Both the position numbers and the translations under genes were made by a program. The notes under the pieces are model-generated. The model was not told where the DNA came from. It ran no database searches and was given only the letters and a program-made list of their open reading frames with translations. From Haloactinopolyspora alba (GTDB lineage Bacteria; Actinomycetota; Actinomycetes; Jiangellales; Jiangellaceae), in assembly GCF_003014555.1 (NCBI RefSeq), contig NZ_PYGE01000002.1, forward strand, positions 434,001 to 498,000: 64,000 nt of DNA. Reading direction: 5' to 3'. Below, piece after piece: positions 35,609 to 44,500 of this stretch (its first letter is position 1; each line of letters opens with the position of its first letter).

Positions 35609-35694
35609 TGAGCGAGGCGAGCCCGGAACCGGCCGGTGGCCGTTCCCGTCCTAGCTGTGCGGGAGATGTTCACCGGCGTGGTGGGAGGCGGCTC

Positions 35695-36162
35695 ATGAGC
35701 TCGCGCAAGTTCGGCATCGTGGTTGGGGTTGCCGCAGTTCTTCTCGGCGGATGCGGCGCGTCCGAATCGCCCGAATCGCCCGACTCGGAGTCATCGGACT
35801 CGTCGGGCGTGTCTGAATCGTTCGACTCGACGACATCGGAGATGAACGCGGCCTGCGCGGCTCCGTTGACGCTCGTCGACCCACGGACGGCCGCGCCTGG
35901 CGAGGAGATCCGGGTCACGGCCAAGTACATGGCGAACGAATGCAACGACACCGGGCGCGATATCGAGGTCGATGGCCTGAAGAACCAACACGTCGTGTGG
36001 ACTCAGGGCGCGGCCGAGATCGAGCTCGCCGTCGTGGACGCCGACGACGAGACCTACGAGGCGAGTACGACGGTGACCGTTCCCCTCGACGCCGGCGACG
36101 GTCCCGCGGAGATCGCCGTCGGCCGCGCCGAGCCCGCCGAGCTCACGGTGCGAGCTGAGTGA
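35695..36162 (+). CDS. Small secreted lipoprotein of unknown function
   Basis: 155 residues. Lipobox VLLGGC with lipid Cys at residue 20, then a Ser/Asp/Glu-rich linker (ESPESPDSESSDSS), then an Ig-like beta domain with PLTLVDPRTAAPGEEIRVTAKY and a final AEPAELTVRAE strand. One Cys pair (Cys 54 and Cys 82 region) may form a disulfide. Not recognised as a named family. Its end is 2 bases from the stop of the convergent GTPase gene. Confidence 0.75.
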   Translation: MSSRKFGIVVGVAAVLLGGCGASESPESPDSESSDSSGVSESFDSTTSEMNAACAAPLTLVDPRTAAPGEEIRVTAKYMANECNDTGRDIEVDGLKNQHVVWTQGAAEIELAVVDADDETYEASTTVTVPLDAGDGPAEIAVGRAEPAELTVRAE

Positions 36163-36164
36163 AG

Positions 36165-38153
36165 TCACCCGGTGTTCTCCAGCCGGTGCGCCAGGCGCAG
36201 CAGGTACTCCTTGCGGTCCAGCGGGTTGTGATCGGTGCGGGGCCGGCTCGGTGGCGGGCCGCTGACCGGCTGGTAATGGTCGAAGCCGCACTCCAGCACG
36301 CCGTCGCCGTGGGTCAGGGACGGGAGCAGGCGCTGCAGCTCGTCCGTGGTCGCCGCGGGAACCGTCCCGTCCACCACGAACGTGCGGCCCTGCGCCTCCG
36401 CCGCGCCGGGCACGGCACGTAACCGCGCCAGGGCGGGCAGCACCGACCCGTACACGTCGTCCGGCACCTCGAGACGGAAGCGGTGCATCGGCTCGTGCAC
36501 CCGGGTGCCGGCCTGCCGCAACGCGCTCATCAGCACCAGCGGCGTCAGCTGTCGGAAGTCTCCGGCCGAGGTGGATATGGCGCTCCATCCGGTGGGTGGC
36601 GCAGGCGTGTAGGCGGAGTCCGTCAGCGTGACCGTGCAGTCGGTGACCCGCCATCCGTGTAGCCCTTGATCCAATGTCCGGTGGACGGTCTCTTCGACCG
36701 CCTTCACGAACGCGTGCGGCAGCGAGCCGCGTTCGATCCCCAGCCGGAACCGCACCCCGGCATCCACCGGCGCGGGCTCGACGCGCAGCCCGACACCGGC
36801 GCGGAACGGGTTGTCGTCGGCGCCCATGATCTCCACGGCGGTCCCGGTGCCGACTGGACGCTCGATGAACAGCGTCGTCGTCTCGCGGAACGCGACGTCC
36901 AGGCCGTACTCGTCCGCCAGTGTCGCCTGGAGCACCTCCTTCTGCACGTCGCCGTAGAGCGAGACGGAGATCTCCCGCCGGACGTCGTCCCGGCGCAGGC
37001 CGATCAGCGGATCCTGCTCGGCGAGCTGGGTCAGCGCGACGTGCAGGGCCGCAGGGTCGGCATGCTCACCCGGAACGACGACGGCCTCCAGCGTCGGCGG
37101 GGCGAACTGGTGCTCGCGCGTGCGCTGCGCCGGAGGTGAGCCGATCGCGTCTCCGACGCGGACGTCGTCCAGCCCGCGGACGGTGCCGATCTGCCCGGCG
37201 ACGACGGTGTCGCGCGCCACCGCGGCGCCGCGGTCGAAGACGTGGATCGCGGTGACCTTCGACTCGCGGCCGTCCCGGAACGGCACCGTCTCGCGGACAC
37301 GCAGCGTCCCCGAGACCATCCGGACGTAGGCGATCTTCTCACCGGCCCGGCCGCGCCCGACCTTGAACACCACACCCGACGGCGGTCCCTCGGCGCCGCC
37401 GTCGGTCGTGGGGAGCAGCGCGGTGATGCCGGCGACGAGGTCGTCGACACCCGCCCCGGTGATCGCCGAGCCGAAATACAGCGGGTGCACCCGAGCCCGC
37501 GCCGTCTGGGTGGCGAGCGCATCGCGCAGACGCCGGCCCGAGGCCGCCGCCTCGTCGTCGACGTAGGCCGCCAGCAGCGCGTCGTCGTGCTCGGTGAGCA
37601 GGTCGAGCAGCGCCGTGGCGAACGACGTGTCGGCAGCGTCGAACGGCACGTGTCGGGCCTCGCGGGTTTGCGCGGCGGCGACCGAACCCATCGGCAGGCA
37701 GTCCGCGGTCAGCTTCTCGCGCACGTCCTGGACGACGTCGTCCGGACGGGCGCCGGCACGATCGACCTTGTTCACGAAGACCAGGGTGGGAATGCGCAGG
37801 CGCTGCAGCGTGCGCATCAGCACTCGGGTCTGCGGCTGCACCCCCTCGACGGCGGAGACGACCAGCACCGCGCCGTCGAGAACGTTCAGCACCCGCTCCA
37901 CCTCGGCGATGAAGTCCGGATGGCCGGGTGTGTCGATCAGGTTGACCGCGACGTCGTCGACGACGAAGGAGGCGACGGCGGACTTGATCGTGATGCCCCG
38001 AGTCCGCTCCAGGGCGAGGAAGTCGGTCCTGGTGTCGCCGTCGTCGACCCGGCCGACGTCGTCGATGACACCGGCGGCGTGCAGCAGCCGCTCGGTCAGG
38101 CTCGTCTTACCGGCGTCGACATGCGCCAGGATCCCCAAGTTCAGTGTTCGCAC
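36165..38153 (-). CDS. Ribosome-protection-type GTPase, TetM/OtrA-like
   Basis: 662 residues. N-terminal GTPase motifs: LAHVDAGKTS (P-loop), LERTRGITI (switch I), DTPGHPDF and NKVDRAG. It is followed by translation-factor domains II-V. Overall length and the conserved N-terminal NLGILAHVDAGKTSLTE are those of Tet(M)/Otr(A) proteins, which remove tetracycline from the ribosome; in actinomycetes without tetracycline use the same family may serve other stress roles, so resistance is not proven. GTG start at 38153. A strong upstream ribosome site and ATG at 38217 open a 36-codon leader frame overlapping the start. Confidence 0.88.
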   Translation of the reverse strand: MRTLNLGILAHVDAGKTSLTERLLHAAGVIDDVGRVDDGDTRTDFLALERTRGITIKSAVASFVVDDVAVNLIDTPGHPDFIAEVERVLNVLDGAVLVVSAVEGVQPQTRVLMRTLQRLRIPTLVFVNKVDRAGARPDDVVQDVREKLTADCLPMGSVAAAQTREARHVPFDAADTSFATALLDLLTEHDDALLAAYVDDEAAASGRRLRDALATQTARARVHPLYFGSAITGAGVDDLVAGITALLPTTDGGAEGPPSGVVFKVGRGRAGEKIAYVRMVSGTLRVRETVPFRDGRESKVTAIHVFDRGAAVARDTVVAGQIGTVRGLDDVRVGDAIGSPPAQRTREHQFAPPTLEAVVVPGEHADPAALHVALTQLAEQDPLIGLRRDDVRREISVSLYGDVQKEVLQATLADEYGLDVAFRETTTLFIERPVGTGTAVEIMGADDNPFRAGVGLRVEPAPVDAGVRFRLGIERGSLPHAFVKAVEETVHRTLDQGLHGWRVTDCTVTLTDSAYTPAPPTGWSAISTSAGDFRQLTPLVLMSALRQAGTRVHEPMHRFRLEVPDDVYGSVLPALARLRAVPGAAEAQGRTFVVDGTVPAATTDELQRLLPSLTHGDGVLECGFDHYQPVSGPPPSRPRTDHNPLDRKEYLLRLAHRLENTG

Positions 38154-38217
38154 GACGTGTCATGTCCTCTGCGTAGATGCGGAATCGCTGCTGAGTGGAC
38201 ATGCACGTACGGCGCAT
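38107..38217 (-). promoter_or_regulatory. Possible leader ORF overlapping the GTPase start
   Basis: AAGGA six bases before ATG at 38217 opens a 36-codon frame (begins MRRTCMSTQQRF) that stops at 38107 inside the GTPase gene, in another frame. Ribosome-protection genes are often controlled by leader-peptide attenuation, so this may be a sensor of stalled ribosomes. Not proven to be translated. Confidence 0.35.
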
Positions 38218-38321
38218 GGGGTGTCCTTCCGTTCGGCGGTGCTCCGGTGCCGACAGTGCACCAACGTCCGGCCCGGCCGGGCAACCGAATTTCGGCGTTC
38301 CGGTTCGTTTATGGTGATCGT

Positions 38322-38852
38322 GTGTCCGGCCCGGGACGAGGATGGCCGCGCGTGCTGCGCGGCGGATTCCTGGCCTGCCTGTGTCTCGTGGTGTCGCTGC
38401 TCGGCCACGCGGCCGGCGGCGGCGCCGTCCACGTCACCGCCGGGCTGCTGGCGGGCGGGCTGGTCGTGGCCGGGTCGTGTATCGCGGTGGCGGGTGCGCA
38501 GCGCGGCTTCGTGGGCATTCTCGTGGCGACCACGGCCGCGCAACTGTTGCTGCACCTGCTGGCCGGCGCCGAGGCGCACCACGGCCACGCCGGCGCGGCC
38601 CCGTCCGGCCCAGGCATGATCACGGCGCACGTGCTGGCGTCGTTGGTGGTCAGCGCGATCGTGGCGGACGGCGAGCGGCTCGTCTGGACCCTGTGCGCCC
38701 TGGTGACGACGCGGCGGCTGCGCGCCCTTCTGGACGTGACCGCCCCGGCCCCGCCAACGGCGTCGGCGCCCGCGGCCGTCGCCGCCGTCCCGATCCCGAC
38801 GCACGCCTTTCCCCGGCAGGGCGCCACCTGGCGCGGGCCGCCGCGTAGTTGA
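38322..38852 (+). CDS. Small membrane protein with His-rich loop
   Basis: 176 residues. About four hydrophobic helices (LACLCLVVSLLGHA, VTAGLLAGGLVVAGSC, VGILVATTAAQLLLHLLAG, ITAHVLASLVVSAIVADG). Between helices three and four lies AEAHHGHAGAAPSG, a His-rich loop that could bind metal. Not assigned to a named family. GTG start at 38322. Lies 118 bases upstream of a ferric-reductase-like protein on the same strand, so metal handling is a plausible shared theme. Confidence 0.65.
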   Translation: MSGPGRGWPRVLRGGFLACLCLVVSLLGHAAGGGAVHVTAGLLAGGLVVAGSCIAVAGAQRGFVGILVATTAAQLLLHLLAGAEAHHGHAGAAPSGPGMITAHVLASLVVSAIVADGERLVWTLCALVTTRRLRALLDVTAPAPPTASAPAAVAAVPIPTHAFPRQGATWRGPPRS

Positions 38853-38970
38853 CGTCCGCCTGATCGCGGCACTCGGCGCTCCGCGCCGGCCGCGAGCGGA
38901 CCACACGCGTCCCCGCTGCCGGGCTGCGACCGCGACCCGGCAGGTCCCGCACGAGCTCAGTGCGCCCGGC

Positions 38971-40026
38971 ATGAGTGCAGAGGTTGTGATGTCGATGCCC
39001 GATTTCTCCCGAACTCGAGGTGCCCGCCCGCGACGATTCGACACGGCAGAACTGGGACGCGATCTGCGCGCGGCGTCCTGGGACGCGGGCGCCGCGCTGG
39101 CCGTCACGATCGGCCTGTTCGTCTGGTTCTACCGGCGCGTCGAGACCGGCGCCTCGGCGACTGTGCAGATCATGCCGATGCTGGCCGACGCCGACCGGTA
39201 CTGGTTGTACTGGCTGTGCCAGGCGTTCGGCTGGGCCGGCCTGCTGTGGGCCTGGATCACGGTGATGCTGGGGCTGGTGCGCTCGAGCAGCCGGCCCGGC
39301 GGGCTGCGAATATCGGCGGCGCGGCTGGAGAAGTGGCACCGCACCACCAGCCTCACCACGATCGGGCTGATGTTCGCTCACGCGTTGGCGTTCTTCGCCG
39401 AACGGGTGCGCGGCAACGGCGACGGCCACGGCGCCGTTGGCCGGGTGTTCCACGCCTTCGTCGAGGTGTTCGTGCCGGGAGGCTACGACAGCGGCACCGG
39501 CCGCACGGCGATCCTCCTCGGGCTGCTGGCGTTCTACATGGCGATCCCGCTGGGGCTCGCCTACTACTACCGGCAGGCCACGGGCTCGCGGGTCTGGCGG
39601 ACGCTGCACCGGTTCGTCATCGTCGTGTACGTCCTCAGCGTCTGGCACACGCTGCTGTACGGCACGAGCGTGTGGTTCGACGGCTGGTTCCGCACCACCG
39701 TGTGGCTGCTGCAGATCCCCGTCGCGGCGCTGCTGCTGATCCGGCTGCTCGCGCCGGCGCGACCGAGCGAGCGGTTGCGCCGTGACCGGTCGGCGAGTAT
39801 CGGTTTCGCCGCCCGGGCGGCCGGGCGGGTCACCGTGGCCGCGACCGTCGTCGTGCTGCTGGTCGTCGCGGCCAGCGGGCGCGACGGCGGGCGCACGCCC
39901 GGAGGCGAGTCCGCCGAGCTGACCGTCACCCAGGCGATGATCTGGGCCGGTCTGGCCGCGCTCGTGCTGGTCGTGGGTGTCGCGGTGCACCGCTCGTGGC
40001 GCCTCGCCCGCCGCCCGTCCCGATGA
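38971..40026 (+). CDS. Ferric-reductase-like transmembrane heme protein
   Basis: 351 residues with about seven hydrophobic helices. Two heme-binding His pairs of the ferric reductase/NOX-type domain are seen: KWHRTTSLTTIGLMFAHALA and TLHRFVIVVYVLSVWHTLLYG, each about 13 residues apart. No FAD or NAD(P)H domain follows, so an electron donor must be a partner protein. Likely moves electrons across the membrane; could serve ferric iron or a quinone. The C-terminal third adds two more helices. Confidence 0.82.
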   Translation: MSAEVVMSMPDFSRTRGARPRRFDTAELGRDLRAASWDAGAALAVTIGLFVWFYRRVETGASATVQIMPMLADADRYWLYWLCQAFGWAGLLWAWITVMLGLVRSSSRPGGLRISAARLEKWHRTTSLTTIGLMFAHALAFFAERVRGNGDGHGAVGRVFHAFVEVFVPGGYDSGTGRTAILLGLLAFYMAIPLGLAYYYRQATGSRVWRTLHRFVIVVYVLSVWHTLLYGTSVWFDGWFRTTVWLLQIPVAALLLIRLLAPARPSERLRRDRSASIGFAARAAGRVTVAATVVVLLVVAASGRDGGRTPGGESAELTVTQAMIWAGLAALVLVVGVAVHRSWRLARRPSR

Positions 40027-40113
40027 CCGGCGGGTGAGCACCGTCGTGATCGGGTACGTCTAGGGTGAACGGGCACTGGTTGCCGGGCGTGGTGGAAGGG
40101 CGGTGGCGCCGCG

Positions 40114-41460
40114 ATGGGTTTCGTGACGTCCCAGGTCGTCGATGCTCCCCTGGACGAGGTGTTCGCGTGGCACCAGCGGCCCGGCGCGGTGCACCGGCTG
40201 ACGCCGCCGTGGCAGCCGGTGCGCGTGCGCTCCGAAGCGGAGTCGCTACGGGACGGGCGGGCCGTGCTGTCCGTGCCGCCCGGCCTGCGCTGGGTGGCCC
40301 AGCACCGCGCGGACGGCTACCAGGAACGGCGCCGGTTCACCGACGAGCTCACCTCGTTCCCGTTGCGGACGTTGACGCGGTGGCGGCACGTCCACGAGTT
40401 CGACGCGGCCGGCCCGGAGTCCACCCGGGTGACCGACCGCGTCGACACGCTCGTGCCCGATGCGCTGCTGCGGCCGATGTTCGCCTACCGGCACCGCCAG
40501 CTCGCAGCTGACCTCGCCGTACACGCCGCACATCGGGAAACTCGCGAATCCGGCGCAGAGCCGATGACCGTCGCGGTGTCCGGCAGCAGCGGCCTGGTCG
40601 GGTCGGCGTTGACGGCGTTCCTGTCCACCGGCGGACACCACGTGGTGCGCCTGGTGCGCCGGCCCGCCCGCGCCGGCGACGAGCGGCACTGGCGACCCCA
40701 CGACCCGGACGGCGACCTGCTGGTCGGGGTCGACGCCGTCGTCCACCTGGCCGGTGAGCCCATCGCCGGCCGGTTCACCGACCGGCACCGGCGTGCGCTG
40801 CGTGACAGCCGCATCGGACCCACGCGACGGCTGGCCGAGCTCGCCGCCTCGACCGACGGCGTGCGGTGCCTGGTGACCGCGTCGGCCGTCGGGTACTACG
40901 GCCCCGACCGTGGAAGTGAGGTGCTCACCGAGGACAGCCCGCGCGGCGACGGGTTCCTGGCCGATCTCGTCGACGAGTGGGAACGGGCGTCGACGCCGGC
41001 GCGGGACGCTGGCGTGCGGGTGGTGAACGTGCGCACCGGCATCGTGCAGTCTCCTGCCGGCGGCGTGCTGCGGTTGCTGTATCCGGTCTTCTTCGCCGGG
41101 CTGGGCGGCCGGATCGGCGACGGCAGGCAGTGGATGTCGTGGATCGGTATCGACGACCTGCTCGACGTGTACCTACGGGCGGTGCTCGACGAGCGGCTGA
41201 CGGGCCCGGTCAACGCGGTCGCGCCGGCCCCGGTGACCAACGACGAGTACACCCGTGTCCTGGGCCGGGTGCTGCGGCGGCCGACGCTGCTCACCGTCCC
41301 GTCGGCGGCACCCCGGGCAGTGCTCGGCACCCAGGCCGCCGAGGAGTTCGCCCAGGCCAGCCAGCGCGTCGAGCCGTACCGGCTGGCCGGCCTGGGGCAC
41401 CGGTTCCGCTCTCCCGATCTGGACGGGACACTGCGGCACCTGCTCGGCCGCCTCCCATGA
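40114..41460 (+). CDS. TIGR01777 epimerase with N-terminal SRPBCC domain
   Basis: 448 residues. Residues 1-145 are an SRPBCC ligand domain (VVDAPLDEVFAWHQRPGAV, RVTDRVDTLVPDALL). From about 150: VSGSSGLVGSALTAFLSTGGH is the NAD(P)-binding glycine-rich motif, then the SDR-type epimerase fold and the C-terminal DUF1731 domain (APAPVTNDEYTRVLGRVL). Fusion of the two is common in this family. Substrate unknown. Its stop codon lies inside the left arm of the convergent hairpin at 41451-41513. Confidence 0.87.
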   Translation: MGFVTSQVVDAPLDEVFAWHQRPGAVHRLTPPWQPVRVRSEAESLRDGRAVLSVPPGLRWVAQHRADGYQERRRFTDELTSFPLRTLTRWRHVHEFDAAGPESTRVTDRVDTLVPDALLRPMFAYRHRQLAADLAVHAAHRETRESGAEPMTVAVSGSSGLVGSALTAFLSTGGHHVVRLVRRPARAGDERHWRPHDPDGDLLVGVDAVVHLAGEPIAGRFTDRHRRALRDSRIGPTRRLAELAASTDGVRCLVTASAVGYYGPDRGSEVLTEDSPRGDGFLADLVDEWERASTPARDAGVRVVNVRTGIVQSPAGGVLRLLYPVFFAGLGGRIGDGRQWMSWIGIDDLLDVYLRAVLDERLTGPVNAVAPAPVTNDEYTRVLGRVLRRPTLLTVPSAAPRAVLGTQAAEEFAQASQRVEPYRLAGLGHRFRSPDLDGTLRHLLGRLP

Positions 41461-41513
41461 TCATCGGCACTAACCGGCCATATAGGCGGCAAAGTGCCGA
41501 TGATCATGGGAGG
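41451..41513. terminator. Hairpin with TGATCATC arms, family A copy 2, between convergent genes
   Basis: Perfect 21-bp arms CCTCCCATGATCATCGGCACT (41451-41471) and 41493-41513, loop 21 bases with CGGCCATATAGG. The epimerase stop TGA (41458-41460) is in the left arm, so the hairpin both ends translation and can terminate transcription from both sides. Close relative of 12583-12645. Confidence 0.6.
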
Positions 41514-41520
41514 GGACGGG

Positions 41521-44500
41521 TCACCGTCCGCGGCTGGGGCGGCCGACGTCCGACTTGGCCGCCGCGGCGCGTATCGCACCACGCTCCCGGGCGTCGATGA
41601 CACCGGCGGCGACCAGCGGATCGAGGACGTCGCCGACGTGGCGCACGAACGCTCCGTGCGTCCGCCACTCACGTCCGTCCTCGATCAGGTCGTTGATCGT
41701 GCAGCCGTTCTCGGTGGTGCGGTTCGGCACGCCGCTGTCGACCGAACCGGCGACGACGGTCGCGCGTGCGTCGGGCTGCGGACACGGCGACTCGGGCTCG
41801 TCGCCGACGGGCCCGATCCAGATGTCGCGGAACTCCACGTCCGAGCCCGGGTGGTGGTTCTGCAGACCGATGTGGCCCTCGAGCGCCCGGCTGCCGTCAC
41901 CGGTGTAGGTGTTCACCACCTCGCCGTTGAGGATGACGGTGTACTCCTGCCCCACGGCCTTGATCTCGTAGGTGTTCCACTCGCCGATCGGCCGCGCCAG
42001 CAGGTCGGTGATGGTCGCGAAGTTGTAGATCGAGCCCGTCTTCTGCGGGTCGCCTCCGTCGGGGTTGTCCTCCAGCTGTGCTTCGTAGCCGCGGACGCTG
42101 TCGTCCGGCTGGCTGACCCACGGCCCTTCCCAGTCGCGCGGCGCCGGGAAGCGCATGAAGACGCCGGAGTTGTCGGTCGGGTTGTTCATCCGGTACTTGA
42201 GCTTGAGGTGGAAGTCGCCGAACGACTCCTCCTCGTACCACAGCAGTCCGCCCGATCCGCGACTCATCAGCGTGCACTCGTCGGTCACGGTGAACGACCC
42301 GTTCCCGAGGTGCTGCCAACCGTCGAGCGTCTTGCCGTCCCACAGTGAGGTGAAACCCTCCGGCGGTTCCGCCGGCTCCGGGCACGGCTCCGGCTCGGGC
42401 TCCGGCTCGACGTCCGTGGTCATCCGGAACCAGTCGAACGAGGCGTCGATGACGGGGATCGACGGGTCGCCGTTGCCACCGGACAGTGCGGCCACCCCGA
42501 CGTCCCACGGCCCGGCTCGGTCGAGGTCGTAGGGGCGTCCCAGCGGCGTCCAGTTCTCGCCGTCGGTGGAGTACGCGGCGGTGGCCTGGGCGCCGTCGCT
42601 GGTGATGCGCAGCTCGAACGTGGTGGGGAAGTCGTCGGGCAGCGCGACGTAGTCGGGGTCGGCGTTGCGGGTCTGACCGTCGGCGACGGTGAAGAACGAC
42701 ATCCGGCGGCTGCCGTCGGGACGGGCCATCACGACCGCCTTGGCGAAGTCGTCCTGGCCAGCATGCAGGACGAGCCCGGCCTGCTGGTACGCGTCAGTGG
42801 GGTCGATGGTGACCCGGGTCGTGGCCTGCCACGCGTCGTCCGGCGCGGGCTGCATGATCAGGTTGGGCAGCTCGAACATGGTGGCGGTGAGCTCGCCGTG
42901 CGCCGTCGGCAGCGTCAGACTGCCGTCGCCCAACTGGTAGCCGCTCGGGTCGTGGCCGATCGTCGACGACCACATGTTCAGGTCGAGCTGGTCGCCGTCG
43001 AACTCGTCGCTGCATTCCTCGGGGCAGTCCCGCGGCGCCCGCGCGACCGTGACCGGGACCTGCGCCGTGCCCTGCCGGCCCTCGGCGTCGGTGGCCGTCA
43101 CGACGGCCTGGTACTCGCCGGGCTCGGTGTAGGTGTGCGTCACCGCCGCACCGTCGGCCTGCTCACCGTCACCGAAGTCCCAGCTGTACCCGGTGATGTC
43201 GGACCCCTCCGGGCTGGTCGCCGACGCGTCGAACGAGACCTCCAGCGGCGCCGCCCCCTCGGTGGGTGTGGACTCCGCGGTGACCTGGGGTCCGATGGGC
43301 ACCGAGACGCCGTCACCCTGGAAGCGCAGATAGTCGAGCGCGAACAGGTCCGGGCCGCCGGACGTCCACTCGTCGTTGCGGAAGACCATGTACAGCGTGA
43401 ACGTGCCGCCCGGATCGGTGACGTCGGCCGTGCGCTCGACCACGTCGTCGTAGCTGCCGGTCACCGGCACGTCCACCGTCCCCAGTAGCTCGCCGTCCGG
43501 CGCGTCCTTGCGCAGCTCGATCGTGCCGCCCATTCCTCCGGACGACACGCCGAACCTCACGGCGTCGATGCCGGTGAGGTCGACGGGGGAGTACGTGATC
43601 CAGTCGCCGTCGGTGACGTCGCCGATGCGGGCGCCGGCACGGGCCTGTTCGCGGTCGTACACGGTGATGCCACTGGCATCGGCGAAGTGCTCGCCCTCGG
43701 TGTCCTGCGGATTGAGCCGGACGGCGTCGCGCCCGGTCAGCGGGTCGACGCTCGGCGCCCCGGCGTCGGTGTAGGTCGCGTCGAGCACGTAGTAGAGGTT
43801 GGTCTCCTGCCCGTGGCTGCCGTCGAGGATGGTCGGCACTGACCCTTCGCAGGACGGGTAGTTGTCCAGCGGGTGCGAGTGCTCGTTGTGGCCGAGCGAG
43901 GCGCCGACGACGACGTCGGTGCAGGCGACGCCGCCGTCCTCGACGGAACCGTCCTCGGCGTCGGTGACCTGGACGTCGTAGTCGACGGCGTCGCCCCAGT
44001 CGAAGAACCCGCCGTGGGGCGGCCAGGCGATGCGCGTGTCCGGGCGGGTGTTGCCGGCGGAGATCCGCACCGCCGCGACGGACTCACGGCCGTGCGAGTC
44101 GGTGACCGTCAGCAACGCGGTGTAGCTGCCCGGCTCGGTGTAGGTGTGCGACGGGTGCGCCTCGCTGGAGGTGGTGCCGTCGCCGAAGTCCCAGTGGTAG
44201 GTCATCGGCAGGCCGGACGGATGGTGCGTGCCCTCGCTGGAGAAGTCGACCTCGAGTGGGAGCTGCCCGGACGTCGGCGAGCCGGTCGCCTCCACGGCGG
44301 GTGGCCGGTCGCCGCCGACGTAGTCGATCCGGTAGATGCCCGCCCCCCGGTTGACGTCACCTCGGCCCTCGCCGGAACCGCTGCCGAAGTCGATGGTGTA
44401 GAGCGAACCGTCCGGGCCGAACTCGGCGTCGAACGGGCCGCGGAAGTCGGCCGACCCGAGGAACGGGTTGATCGACAGCAGATCTCCCTCGGAGACCGGG

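Larger units (their letters stand above)
35128..35694. other. Gene-free stretch with strong hairpins
   Basis: 567 bases between divergent genes. A very strong stem at 35312-35362 (GCCGGCGG..ACGGGCACGG paired with CCGTGCCCGT-CCGCCGGC, 3-base bulge) and the family B hairpin at 35555-35608 lie here. Two short frames can be read but neither has coding character I trust. The segment 35670-35694 carries the promoter or ribosome site GGAGGCGG of the lipoprotein gene. Confidence 0.5.

Noticed and set aside
36165-38153. Calling the GTPase a proven tetracycline-resistance gene
   Set aside because: Family similarity to Tet(M)/Otr(A) is clear, but resistance cannot be read from sequence alone.
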